Shown: positions 1-8,937 of the stretch, one piece after another
Layout of the letters: the number at the start of each line of letters is the position of its first letter
Numbering within the stretch: the first letter of the stretch is position 1
From: Pseudomonas sp. PICF141
GTDB taxonomy: Bacteria; Pseudomonadota; Gammaproteobacteria; Pseudomonadales; Pseudomonadaceae
Assembly: GCF_002286815.1 (NCBI RefSeq)
Contig: NZ_MUNM01000084.1
Span: 1 to 64,000, forward strand
DNA: 64,000 nucleotides
Direction of reading: 5' to 3'
The notes under the pieces: generated by a model
The model's input: the letters and a program-made list of their open reading frames with translations, nothing else
Databases searched by the model: none
Told to the model about the DNA's origin: nothing
Position numbers and translations under genes: made by a program

Positions 1-500
1 CCCGCGGCAGGCGATGGAATTTCCATGCTCGCCTTGTCGGATTCCAGCGTGATCAGCGACTGATCAGCTGCGACGGTGTCGCCGACCTTGACCTGGATCT
101 CGATGATCTGGGCCTTGCCCGACGAACCGATGTCCGGCACGTGCACTTGCTGAACGCTGGCAGCAGCAGGCGCTGCGGCTGGAGCGGCCGGTGCTTTGGC
201 GGCAGCAGGCGCAGCTTCAGCCTTGGCAGCTGGCGCTGCGGCAGGCGCAGGGGCTGGCGCTGCGGCACCTTCGACTTCCAGCTCCAGCAGTTCGTCGCCC
301 TCTTTCAGGCGATCGCCCAGTTTCACTTTCAGGCTCTTGATGATGCCGGCCTTTGGCGCAGGCACTTCCATGCTCGCCTTGTCCGACTCAAGTGTCAGGA
401 TGCTCTGATCGGCTTCGATACGGTCGCCGACCTTCACAAACAGTTCAATTACTTCACCTTCACCGCTGCCGATGTCAGGTACGCGAATGAGTTCGCTCAC
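1..500 (-). CDS. aceF: Pyruvate dehydrogenase E2 (dihydrolipoamide acetyltransferase), N-terminal part
   Basis: Only the 5' part of the gene is in the window. Translation from a GTG at 500 gives MSELIRVPDIGSGEGEVIEL, the start of a lipoyl domain with the lipoyl-lysine motif ESDKASMEVP. An Ala/Pro-rich hinge follows, then a second lipoyl domain with ESDKASMEIP at the window edge. This fits a Pseudomonas-type E2 with tandem lipoyl domains. The protein transfers acetyl groups from the E1 reaction to CoA. A GAGGAG ribosome site precedes the GTG. The gene starts 11 bases after the aceE stop, so the two are co-transcribed. The catalytic domain lies outside the window. Confidence 0.95.
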   Translation of the reverse strand, partial: MSELIRVPDIGSGEGEVIELFVKVGDRIEADQSILTLESDKASMEVPAPKAGIIKSLKVKLGDRLKEGDELLELEVEGAAAPAPAPAAAPAAKAEAAPAAAKAPAAPAAAPAAASVQQVHVPDIGSSGKAQIIEIQVKVGDTVAADQSLITLESDKASMEIPSPAA

Positions 501-511
501 AGAGTGTCTCC

Positions 512-3157
512 TCAGCAGTCCAGTGGGTTGCGTTTTTCCGGGTTGATACCGAACTTGGCGATGGCTTCAGCCACCACTTTAGGCTCGATATCACCACGGT
601 CAGCCAAGGCTTCCAGGGCTGCCAACACCACGAAATGACGGTCGACTTCGAAGAAGTGACGCAGCTTCTTGCGGCTGTCACTGCGGCCGAAACCATCGGT
701 GCCCAGGACTTTGAATTCCTTGGACGGGACCCACTGACGAATTTGCTCTGCGAACAGCTTCATGTAGTCGGTAGAGGCAATGACCGGACCTTTACGGCCG
801 TTCAGGCACTCTTCGACGTAGCTCAGTTTAGGCTTCTGGCCCGGGTGCAGACGGTTGCTGCGCTCGACGGCCAGGCCATCGCGACGCAGTTCGTTGAAGC
901 TGGTAACGCTCCACACATCAGCGCCGACGTTGAACTGTTCACGCAGAATCTTCGCCGCTTCACGGACTTCACGCAGGATGGTGCCGGAGCCCATCAGCTG
1001 AACGTGGTGCGCCGCTTCGCGGGTGTCTTCCTCAAGCAGGTACATGCCTTTCTTGATGCCTTCTTCGGCACCGGCCGGCATGGCTGGCTGCTGGTAGGAT
1101 TCGTTCATGACAGTGATGTAGTAGAAGACGTCCTGTTGCTCTTCGGTCATCTTCTTCATGCCGTCCTGGATGATCACCGCCAGCTCGTAGCCGTAGGTTG
1201 GATCGTAGGTGCGGCAGTTCGGGATGGTGGCAGCCAGGATGTGGCTGTGACCGTCTTCGTGTTGCAGGCCTTCGCCGTTCAGCGTGGTCCGGCCGGCGGT
1301 GCCGCCGATCAGGAAGCCACGGGTGCGGCTGTCGCCAGCGGCCCAGGCCAGGTCGCCGATACGCTGGAAGCCGAACATCGAGTAGAAGATGTAGAACGGC
1401 AGCATTGGCTGGTTGTGGCTGGAGTACGAAGTACCGGCAGCGATGAAGGAGCTCATGGCGCCCGCTTCGTTGATGCCTTCTTCAAGGATCTGACCTTTCT
1501 GGTCTTCCTTGTAGAACATCACCTGGTCTTTATCGACTGGCTCGTAGAGCTGGCCGACGGACGAGTAAATGCCCAACTGACGGAACATGCCTTCCATACC
1601 GAAGGTACGGGCTTCGTCCGGGATAATCGGGACGATGCGCGGACCGATTTCCTTGTCCTTGACCAGTTGCGCGAGGATCCGCACGAAGGCCATGGTGGTG
1701 GAAATTTCACGGTCGCCCGAGCCGTCCAGGATTGCCTTGAGGGTATCCAGGGGCGGGGTCGGAATGTTGAAGCTCTTGGCGCGACGCTGAGGCACGAAAC
1801 CGCCCAGCGCGGAACGGCGCTCGCTCAGGTAACGGGCTTCGGCGCTGCCTTCTTCCGGTTTGAAGAACGGCAGGTTTTCGAGTTCGTCGTCTTTGACCGG
1901 GATATCGAAACGATCGCGGAACAACTTCAGGCTGTCGACATCGACTTTCTTGGTGTTGTGCGCAGTGTTTTTCGCTTCGCCGGCACCGGTGCCATAACCT
2001 TTGATGGTCTTGGCCAGGATGACGGTCGGTTGTTCTTTGTGGTTGACCGCTTCGTGGTACGCCGCGTAGACCTTGTACGGGTCGTGGCCGCCACGGTTGA
2101 GTTTCCAGATCTCGTCGTCGGACAAGTCTGCAACCATCGCCTTGAGTTCTGGCGAGTTGAAGAAGTGTTCACGCACGAAGGCGCCGTCTTTGGCTTTGTA
2201 GTTCTGGTACTCGCCGTCGATGACTTCGTCCATGCGGCGTTGCAGGATACCGTCGACGTCTTTGGCCAGCAGTGGGTCCCAGAAACGGCCCCAAATGACT
2301 TTGGTCACGTTCCACTGAGCACCGCGGAACACGCCTTCGAGTTCCTGGATGATCTTGCCGTTGCCGCGAACCGGGCCGTCGAGGCGCTGCAGGTTGCAGT
2401 TGATGACAAAGATCAGGTTGTCCAGCTTCTCGCGGCCGGCCAGGGAAATCGCGCCCAGGGATTCCGGCTCGTCGCACTCGCCGTCGCCCAGGAAGCACCA
2501 GACTTTCTGTTTGCCCGGCTGAATGAAGCCACGGTGTTCCAGGTACTTCATGAAGCGAGCCTGGTAGATCGCCTGGATCGGACCCAGCCCCATGGAGACG
2601 GTCGGGAACTGCCAGAAGTCAGGCATCAGCCAAGGGTGCGGGTAGGACGACAGGCCCTGACCGTCGACTTCCTGGCGGAAGTTGTTCATCTGGTCTTCGG
2701 TGATGCGGCCTTCCATGAATGCACGGGCGTAAACGCCTGGCGAGGTGTGGCCCTGGAAGTAGATCAGGTCGCCGCCGTGTTCATCGCTCGGAGCCTGGAA
2801 GAAGTAGTTGAAGCCGATGTCATACAGGGTCGCACTGGAAGCGAAGCTGGAGATGTGACCACCCAGGTCAGAATCTTTCAGGTTCGTACGCATTACCATG
2901 GCCATCGCGTTCCAGCGTACCAACGAGCGAATGCGGCGTTCCATGAACAGGTCGCCAGGCATGCGTGCTTCGTGGGTGACGGGGATCGTGTTGCGGTAAG
3001 GCGTGGTGATGGCGTAAGGGAGTTGCGAGCCGCTACGGGTCGCAAGTTCGCCCATACGGGTCATCAGATAGTGAGCACGGTCTTCGCCTTCTTTGTCGAG
3101 AACCGATTCCAGGGCGTCCAGCCATTCCTGGGTTTCGACGGGATCGAGGTCTTGCAT
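512..3157 (-). CDS. aceE: Pyruvate dehydrogenase E1 component, homodimeric type
   Basis: The 881-residue protein has the usual length of the homodimeric AceE family. It decarboxylates pyruvate with thiamine diphosphate and reductively acetylates the E2 lipoyl group. The ThDP-binding signature starts with GDGECDE at about residue 224 and ends with the Asn of NCNLQRLDG near 254. The C-terminus reads FGINPEKRNPL, as in other AceE proteins. It is the first gene of the aceE-aceF operon and is divergent from glnE. The 383-base gap upstream holds two palindromic operator-like sites, described separately. A very long reading frame on the opposite strand is a codon-bias shadow. Confidence 0.98.
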   Translation of the reverse strand: MQDLDPVETQEWLDALESVLDKEGEDRAHYLMTRMGELATRSGSQLPYAITTPYRNTIPVTHEARMPGDLFMERRIRSLVRWNAMAMVMRTNLKDSDLGGHISSFASSATLYDIGFNYFFQAPSDEHGGDLIYFQGHTSPGVYARAFMEGRITEDQMNNFRQEVDGQGLSSYPHPWLMPDFWQFPTVSMGLGPIQAIYQARFMKYLEHRGFIQPGKQKVWCFLGDGECDEPESLGAISLAGREKLDNLIFVINCNLQRLDGPVRGNGKIIQELEGVFRGAQWNVTKVIWGRFWDPLLAKDVDGILQRRMDEVIDGEYQNYKAKDGAFVREHFFNSPELKAMVADLSDDEIWKLNRGGHDPYKVYAAYHEAVNHKEQPTVILAKTIKGYGTGAGEAKNTAHNTKKVDVDSLKLFRDRFDIPVKDDELENLPFFKPEEGSAEARYLSERRSALGGFVPQRRAKSFNIPTPPLDTLKAILDGSGDREISTTMAFVRILAQLVKDKEIGPRIVPIIPDEARTFGMEGMFRQLGIYSSVGQLYEPVDKDQVMFYKEDQKGQILEEGINEAGAMSSFIAAGTSYSSHNQPMLPFYIFYSMFGFQRIGDLAWAAGDSRTRGFLIGGTAGRTTLNGEGLQHEDGHSHILAATIPNCRTYDPTYGYELAVIIQDGMKKMTEEQQDVFYYITVMNESYQQPAMPAGAEEGIKKGMYLLEEDTREAAHHVQLMGSGTILREVREAAKILREQFNVGADVWSVTSFNELRRDGLAVERSNRLHPGQKPKLSYVEECLNGRKGPVIASTDYMKLFAEQIRQWVPSKEFKVLGTDGFGRSDSRKKLRHFFEVDRHFVVLAALEALADRGDIEPKVVAEAIAKFGINPEKRNPLDC

Positions 3158-3267
3158 GGCTTGCTCCAGGGCGGAAAGGCTTCCAGAATCGGTTGCCTGA
3201 GTTTGCGACTGGCCTTGTGGGCAGACGATATAAATTCTTGGATTGCCGAGAGGTTGTTCCGGCGGCG

Positions 3268-3333
3268 TGTAGTTTTACTACAAATCATCGGGCATTTCAG
3301 CCTTTCGAATGTATAGACGAGTAGTAAAACTAC
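3268..3333 (-). promoter_or_regulatory. Pair of inverted GntR-type operator-like palindromes upstream of aceE
   Basis: Two copies of one palindrome lie 52 bases apart centre to centre: TGTAGTTTTACTACA at 3268-3282 and GTAGTAAAACTAC at 3321-3333. Their cores fit TNGTNNNACNA, the published consensus for FadR-subfamily GntR repressors such as PdhR and LldR. On the minus strand TATACA, about 3310-3315, is a possible -10 of the aceE promoter. The distal site would then overlap the spacer and the proximal site the start region. The pairing and placement are seen directly; the regulator's identity is inferred. The rest of 3158-3540 holds only an inverted repeat with TTGG/CCAA arms at 3381-3400. Confidence 0.5.
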
Positions 3334-3540
3334 AGAAGATCGGCTTGTGGCCTCCGGCTGCGTTGTGAGAATAATCGTTAAGGTTGGTCTTTTGCCAACC
3401 AAAAAAGGTGAAGGCTTGATGATCGCTGCCAAAAATAAACAAATTTCAGCTATTTCTAACCTTTGTTCGACAGTCAGTCAGGTAGCGCATTTTCAAGAAT
3501 CACTACATGCAGCCCCTCGCACGCCGATCAAGGATAGACC

Positions 3541-6480
3541 ATGAGCCTCCCTTCGCTTGCCGAACTGCCCGGCGGACTTCTGCCTTTTGTCACCCGTGCC
3601 GAGCAGTCGTTCCGTACGGCCGTCGCGCTTTTTCCCGACGATCATGGCCTGTCGGCCTGGACGCCTGAACGCTGGGTGCAATTCGCCCGCGTTACCGCGG
3701 CCAGCGACTTTGTCATCGAGCAGAGTCTGCGTGACCCATTGATGTTGCTGGAACTGGTGCAGTCCGGGGAGCTGGACCGTGTCTTTGCGCCCGGCGAGTT
3801 GTGCGCACAGATTGCGACGGCGGTGAGTACTGCCGAAACCGACGAGCAGCTTGGCCGCGCCTTGCGTCGCCAACGCGCACGCCAGCAAGTGCGGATCATC
3901 TGGCGCGACCTCACCCGCCAGGCTGATCTGATCCAGACCTGCCGCGACCTCTCGGACATGGCCGATGCCAGTATCGATCAGGCCTATCAGTGGTTGTATC
4001 AGCGCCATTGCCAGCAATTCGGCACGCCTACCGGGCGGCGCAGCGGCGAGCCGCAGCAGATGGTCATCCTTGGCATGGGCAAGCTCGGCGCCGTGGAGCT
4101 GAACCTGTCATCGGACATCGACCTGATCTTCGCCTACCCCGAGGGCGGTGAAACCGTCGGTGTGAAGCGGTCGCTGGATAACCAGGAATTTTTCATTCGT
4201 CTCGGCCAGCGTCTGATCAAGGCCCTGGACCCGATGACCGTCGACGGTTTCGTGTTCCGCGTCGACATGCGTTTGCGGCCGTATGGTTCGTCCGGCGCTT
4301 TGGTGTTGAGCTTCAATGCGCTGGAACAGTATTACCAGGATCAGGGCCGCGACTGGGAACGCTACGCGATGATCAAATCACGCGTGGTGGCCGGCGATCA
4401 GGTGGCAGGGGCGCAATTGCAAGAGATGCTGCGTCCGTTCGTTTACCGGCGCTACCTGGACTTCTCGGCCATCGAAGCGCTGCGCACCATGAAGCAGTTG
4501 ATCCAGCAGGAAGTTCGGCGCAAGGGCATGGCCGACAACATCAAGCTGGGTTCCGGCGGCATTCGTGAAGTCGAATTCATCGCCCAGGCCTTCCAGCTGA
4601 TTCACGGTGGCCGCGACCTGAGCCTGCAGCAGCGTCCTCTATTAAAAGTACTGAGCACCCTCGAAGGTCAGGGTTACCTGCCGCCAGCGGTGGTCAGCGA
4701 GTTGCGCGAAGCCTACGAATTTCTGCGTTACACCGAGCATGCGATCCAGGCAATTGCCGACCGCCAGACCCAGATGCTCCCGGATAGCGAACAGGACAAG
4801 GCGCGCATTGCCTTTATGCTCGGGTTTGCCAACTGGACGGCGTTCCACGAACAGCTGATGTACTGGCGTGGCCGAGTGGCCTGGCACTTTGCTCAGGTGA
4901 TTGCCGATCCTGATGAAGAGCACGGTGCCGAGAGTGAAGTGGTGGTCGGCGGCGAATGGCTGCCGCTGTGGGAAGAGGCCCAAGACGAGGAAGCCGCGTG
5001 CCGTCAGCTGGAGGAGGGCGGTTTTGCCGATGCCCCCAAGGCGCTGAAAGCCTTGGCCAGTCTGCGCGGCAGCCCGCAATTACGCGCCATGCAGCGTCTG
5101 GGGCGCGAGCGCCTCGACGCTTTTATTCCGCGCTTGCTGGCTCAGGCGGTGGAACATGCCAATCCTGATCTGGTGCTGGAGCGGGTGCTGCCACTGGTGG
5201 AGGCCGTGGCGCGTCGTTCCGCCTATCTGGTGTTGTTGACCGAGAACCCCGGAGCCCTGCGCCGCTTGCTGACGCTGTGCGCCGCGAGTCCGTGGATTGC
5301 CGAGCAGATCACGCGCTTCCCGCTGCTGCTCGACGAATTGCTTAACGAAGGCCGGTTGTTCAAGCCGCCACTGGCGCCGGAATTGGCCGCCGAATTGCGC
5401 GAGCGTCTGACGCGGATTCCCGAAGACGATCTCGAACAACAAATGGAAGCCCTGCGACATTTCAAACTGGCGCACCGCTTGCGCGTCGCCGCCTCGGAAA
5501 TCGCCGGCAGCCTGCCCTTGATGAAAGTCAGTGATTACCTGACCTGGCTTGCCGAAGCGATCCTCGAACAAGTGCTGGCCCTGGCCTGGCGCCAGACCGT
5601 GGCCAAGTACGGTACGCCGCTGCGCACAGACGGCAGCTTGTGCGACCCTGGTTTCATTATTGTCGGTTACGGGAAAGTCGGCGGTCTGGAGCTGGGGCAT
5701 AGTTCGGACCTGGATCTGGTGTTCATCCACGACGGCGATCCGCAGGCCGAAACCGATGGGCCGAAGCCTATCGATGGCGCACAGTTTTTTACCCGGCTCG
5801 GGCAGCGCATCATTCATTTGCTGACGGCGCAGACCAACTCCGGTCAGCTGTATGAAGTGGACATGCGCCTGCGGCCGTCCGGTGCCTCCGGTTTGCTGGT
5901 AAGTTCCCTGGGGGCGTTTGCCCGGTATCAGGAGAACGAAGCCTGGACCTGGGAGCACCAGGCGCTGGTACGGGCGCGGGTGCTGGTGGGCAGTCAGGAT
6001 GTTGGCCAGGCATTCGAGAAGGTTCGCGCGGCGGTATTGGCCAAGCCGCGTGACTTGCCGACCTTGCGCCAGGAGGTCAGCGAGATGCGCGCCAAGATGC
6101 GCGATAACCTTGGCAGCAAGAGCACGGCGGCGGGTATGGCGGCAAATGCCTTCGAGGCCACGGCGCCGTTCGATCTCAAGCAGGATGCCGGAGGTATCGT
6201 CGATATTGAATTTATGGTGCAATACGCGGCTCTGGCATGGTCTGAGACGCATCCGTCATTGCTGCGCTATACCGACAATATCCGCATTCTGGAAGGGTTG
6301 GAGGAGGTCGGGCTGATGCCCGCCGAAGACGCCAGCCTGTTGCGTGAAGCCTATAAGGCCTACCGCTCCGCCGCTCACCGGGAAGCCTTGCAGAAGGACT
6401 CCGGCGTCATACCCGGCGATCAGTTCGTGGATGAACGACGCCAGGTCATGCGAATCTGGCGCGAGCTCGGGTTAAGCTGA
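3541..6480 (+). CDS. glnE: Bifunctional glutamine synthetase adenylyltransferase/deadenylase
   Basis: The 979-residue GlnE attaches AMP to, or removes it from, glutamine synthetase under control of PII, setting nitrogen assimilation. Two nucleotidyltransferase halves are visible. The first has GMGKLGAVELNLSSDIDL at about residue 177; the second has GYGKVGGLELGHSSDLDL near 707. Each carries the GS-x10-DxD-type metal motif. Helical regulatory segments separate and follow them. The length is normal for the family. The ATG at 3541 has GGA-type ribosome-site sequence just upstream. It is divergent from aceEF. Confidence 0.97.
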   Translation: MSLPSLAELPGGLLPFVTRAEQSFRTAVALFPDDHGLSAWTPERWVQFARVTAASDFVIEQSLRDPLMLLELVQSGELDRVFAPGELCAQIATAVSTAETDEQLGRALRRQRARQQVRIIWRDLTRQADLIQTCRDLSDMADASIDQAYQWLYQRHCQQFGTPTGRRSGEPQQMVILGMGKLGAVELNLSSDIDLIFAYPEGGETVGVKRSLDNQEFFIRLGQRLIKALDPMTVDGFVFRVDMRLRPYGSSGALVLSFNALEQYYQDQGRDWERYAMIKSRVVAGDQVAGAQLQEMLRPFVYRRYLDFSAIEALRTMKQLIQQEVRRKGMADNIKLGSGGIREVEFIAQAFQLIHGGRDLSLQQRPLLKVLSTLEGQGYLPPAVVSELREAYEFLRYTEHAIQAIADRQTQMLPDSEQDKARIAFMLGFANWTAFHEQLMYWRGRVAWHFAQVIADPDEEHGAESEVVVGGEWLPLWEEAQDEEAACRQLEEGGFADAPKALKALASLRGSPQLRAMQRLGRERLDAFIPRLLAQAVEHANPDLVLERVLPLVEAVARRSAYLVLLTENPGALRRLLTLCAASPWIAEQITRFPLLLDELLNEGRLFKPPLAPELAAELRERLTRIPEDDLEQQMEALRHFKLAHRLRVAASEIAGSLPLMKVSDYLTWLAEAILEQVLALAWRQTVAKYGTPLRTDGSLCDPGFIIVGYGKVGGLELGHSSDLDLVFIHDGDPQAETDGPKPIDGAQFFTRLGQRIIHLLTAQTNSGQLYEVDMRLRPSGASGLLVSSLGAFARYQENEAWTWEHQALVRARVLVGSQDVGQAFEKVRAAVLAKPRDLPTLRQEVSEMRAKMRDNLGSKSTAAGMAANAFEATAPFDLKQDAGGIVDIEFMVQYAALAWSETHPSLLRYTDNIRILEGLEEVGLMPAEDASLLREAYKAYRSAAHREALQKDSGVIPGDQFVDERRQVMRIWRELGLS

Positions 6481-6536
6481 GCAACGAAATTGTGGATGCG
6501 GGCTTTTGTGGCAAGGGAGCTTGCTGTGGGAGCTTC

Positions 6537-6665
6537 TGTGGCGAGGGGGCTTGCCCCCGTTCGACTGCGGAGCAGTCGCAGAGCGGTACACTCGATAGTA
6601 GGTGTAAGTGGTCGAAGATTTTGGGAGTGCTCCGCACTCCAACGGGGGCAAGCCCCCTCGCCACA
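6537..6665. repeat. REPIN, family A copy 1 (inverted REP pair)
   Basis: Two REP sequences face each other, with outer arms TGTGGCGAGGGGGCTTGCCC and its reverse complement ending at 6665. Smaller stems sit inside (ACTGCGGAGCAGT; GGAGTGCTCCGCACTCC). The same arms occur at 32643-32773 and 56936-57068. A degenerate half copy (TGTGGCAAGGGAGCTTGC) lies just before it at about 6508-6525. It fills much of the glnE-waaF gap; the remaining bases, about 6666-6730, hold nothing I recognise. Confidence 0.85.
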
Positions 6666-6731
6666 TTAACAGTCAGCCCGAAAGATTTGCTGGCTAAGCT
6701 GTACCGCACTGGATGTGCACAAAATTGATCC

Positions 6732-6830
6732 GACGAGCCCCAATCGGCTCGTCCAAATGACCTGACGGTTCACCCCCGAAGGTGCTGGATTCTCGAGGCG
6801 GGGAGGCGTATGCCTCCCCGGCTCGTTTTT
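6732..6830 (+). terminator. Two stem-loops just upstream of waaF
   Basis: A perfect 8-bp stem (GACGAGCC/GGCTCGTC) lies around 6732-6753. A second stem, CGGGGAGGC-GTAT-GCCTCCCCG at 6799-6820, is followed by GCTCGTTTTT. The second looks like an intrinsic terminator or attenuator. It ends 20 bases before the waaF ATG and just ahead of the ribosome-binding region. It may terminate read-through from glnE or shape the waa transcript leader. No mRNA data are available. Confidence 0.5.
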
Positions 6831-6839
6831 GGAAACCAC

Positions 6840-7874
6840 ATGAAAATTCTGATCGTTGGGCCCAGTTGGGTCGGTGACATGGTGATGGCGCAGACACTTT
6901 TTCAGTGTCTCAAACAACGCCACCCGCAATGCGAAATCGACGTGCTGGCCCCCGAGTGGAGCCGACCGATTCTCGAACGTATGCCTGAAGTACGCCAGGC
7001 CTTGAGCTTCCCGCTCGGCCACGGCGTGCTGGAACTGGCGACGCGTCGGCGCATTGGTAAATCCCTGGCCGGCCAGTACGACCAGGCCATCCTGCTACCC
7101 AACTCCCTGAAGTCGGCGCTGGTGCCATTTTTCGCCGGTATCCCGAAACGCACCGGCTGGCGTGGCGAGTTGCGCTACGGCCTGCTCAATGACGTGCGCA
7201 CGCTCGACAAAGAACATTATCCGCTGATGATCGAGCGCTTCATGGCCCTGGCCTTCGAGCCTGGTGTCGAGTTGCCGAAACCGTATCCACGGCCGAGCCT
7301 GCGGATCGACCCGGTGACCCGCGACGGTGCACTGGCCAAGTTCGGTCTGGCCCTCGACCGTCCGGTGTTGGCGCTGTGTCCCGGTGCCGAGTTTGGCGAG
7401 TCCAAGCGCTGGCCGTCCGAGCACTATGCCAAGGTCGCCGAAGCGAAGATCCGGGAAGGCTGGCAGGTCTGGCTGTTCGGTTCGAAAAACGATCACGCGG
7501 TGGGCGAAGACATCCGCGCGCGGCTGATTCCCGGTCTTCGTGAAGAATCGGTGAACCTCAGTGGTGGCACGTCTTTGGCCGAGGCCATCGATCTGTTGTC
7601 TTGCGCTGATGCGGTGGTCTCCAACGACTCCGGCCTGATGCACGTGGCTGCCGCGCTGAACCGCCCTTTGGTGGCGGTGTACGGCTCGACTTCGCCGGGT
7701 TTCACGCCACCGTTGGCCGAGCACGTCGAGATCGTGCGCCTGGGCATCGAATGCAGTCCGTGCTTCGATCGCACCTGCCGTTTCGGTCATTACAATTGCT
7801 TGCGCCAACTCATGCCCAAAGCGGTGAACGAAGCCTTGCAGCGGTTGCTGGGCACTGTGGTCGAGGTCAAATAG
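6840..7874 (+). CDS. waaF: ADP-heptose:LPS heptosyltransferase II
   Basis: This 344-residue GT9-family transferase adds the second L-glycero-D-manno-heptose to the LPS inner core at the cytoplasmic face of the inner membrane. It starts MKILIVGPSWVGDMVMAQTL and has the ADP-heptose-binding segment LCPGAEFGESKRWP near residue 178 and NDSGLMHVAAALN further on. An in-frame ATG 30 bases upstream lies inside the terminator-like stem, so I prefer the ATG at 6840, which gives the family's standard N-terminus. It heads an operon; waaC follows after one base. Confidence 0.96.
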   Translation: MKILIVGPSWVGDMVMAQTLFQCLKQRHPQCEIDVLAPEWSRPILERMPEVRQALSFPLGHGVLELATRRRIGKSLAGQYDQAILLPNSLKSALVPFFAGIPKRTGWRGELRYGLLNDVRTLDKEHYPLMIERFMALAFEPGVELPKPYPRPSLRIDPVTRDGALAKFGLALDRPVLALCPGAEFGESKRWPSEHYAKVAEAKIREGWQVWLFGSKNDHAVGEDIRARLIPGLREESVNLSGGTSLAEAIDLLSCADAVVSNDSGLMHVAAALNRPLVAVYGSTSPGFTPPLAEHVEIVRLGIECSPCFDRTCRFGHYNCLRQLMPKAVNEALQRLLGTVVEVK

Positions 7875-7875
7875 T

Positions 7876-8937
7876 TTGCGGGTACTGTTGATCAAGACTT
7901 CTTCGCTGGGCGATGTGATTCACGCGTTGCCAGCGTTGACCGACGCGGCGCGGGCGATCCCCGGCATCACGTTCGACTGGGTGGTGGAAGAAGGCTTTGC
8001 CGAGATTCCGACCTGGCACCCGGCTGTGGGCAAGGTGATTCCCGTGGCGATCCGTCGCTGGCGCAAGAACATCTGGCAGACCATCAAGAGTGGCGAGTGG
8101 AAGCGCTTCAAGCAAAGCATTCGCGCGACCCAATATGACTTGGTGATCGATGCCCAGGGCTTGTTGAAAAGCGCGTTGCTGACTCGCTACGCCAAAGCGC
8201 CAGTGGCCGGGCTGGACAAAAACTCGGCCCGCGAACCGATCGCCGCGCGCTTCTATTCCCGACGTCTGGCCGTGGCCCGTGGGCAGCATGCGGTAGAACG
8301 AGTGCGCCAGCTGTTCGCGGTGGCACTTGGTTACGATCTGCCTAAGGGACTGGGCGACTATGGCCTGAACGTCGAACGACTGGTGGAATTGCCGCGCAAG
8401 AATCCGTACGTGGTGTTTCTCCATGGCACCACCTGGGACACCAAGCACTGGCCCGAAGCCTATTGGCGCGAGTTGGCCGAGCGGGTGGGTTACCTTGGCG
8501 TAGCGGTCAAGCTGCCGTGGGGTAATCCGGTCGAAAAGGCCCGCGCCGAGCGCATCGCCAAAGACATGCGGCACGTCGAAGTACTGCCCAAACTGAACCT
8601 GGCGGGGGTGGGCAAAGTTTTGGCCGGAGCGCAAGCCTGCGTCGCGGTGGACACCGGTCTGGGTCACCTCGCGGCGGCGCTGGACGTGCCAACCCTGTCG
8701 CTGTTCGGCCCGACCAATCCGGGCCTGACCGGCGCGTACGGCAAGGCGCAGATTCACATCGCCAGCGACTTCCCCTGCGCACCGTGCCTGCAAAAGAAAT
8801 GCACCTATCAACCGACGGCCGACGATGCCCGTCGGTTCGACCTGAAACGCGAATGGCCCCTGTGCTTCACGCGTCTGAATCCCGAGCGTGTCGCGAGCCG
8901 ACTGAGCACGTTGTTACTGGCTGAGGAGCTGCGCTGA
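7876..8937 (+). CDS. waaC: LPS heptosyltransferase I
   Basis: This 353-residue GT9 enzyme adds the first heptose to Kdo. The N-terminus MRVLLIKTSSLGDVIHALPA and the segments GTTWDTKHWPEAYW (about residue 184) and DTGLGHLAAALDVPTLSLFG are diagnostic. The start is a TTG at 7876, one base after the waaF stop; no ATG fits the conserved N-terminus. Its stop overlaps the waaG ATG (TGATG), indicating translational coupling. Confidence 0.96.
   Translation: MRVLLIKTSSLGDVIHALPALTDAARAIPGITFDWVVEEGFAEIPTWHPAVGKVIPVAIRRWRKNIWQTIKSGEWKRFKQSIRATQYDLVIDAQGLLKSALLTRYAKAPVAGLDKNSAREPIAARFYSRRLAVARGQHAVERVRQLFAVALGYDLPKGLGDYGLNVERLVELPRKNPYVVFLHGTTWDTKHWPEAYWRELAERVGYLGVAVKLPWGNPVEKARAERIAKDMRHVEVLPKLNLAGVGKVLAGAQACVAVDTGLGHLAAALDVPTLSLFGPTNPGLTGAYGKAQIHIASDFPCAPCLQKKCTYQPTADDARRFDLKREWPLCFTRLNPERVASRLSTLLLAEELR

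Noticed and set aside
3268..3282. HexR operator upstream of aceE
   Set aside because: HexR sites are TTGT-N7/8-ACAA; the left half here reads GTGT, and the second copy lacks ACAA, so the GntR consensus fits better.
635..3316. Long plus-strand frame of 893 codons opposite aceE
   Set aside because: Its residues mirror aceE codon bias and match no family; aceE on the other strand is certain.
6810..6840. Upstream in-frame ATG for waaF
   Set aside because: It lies in the terminator-like stem and adds ten residues absent from the family N-terminus.
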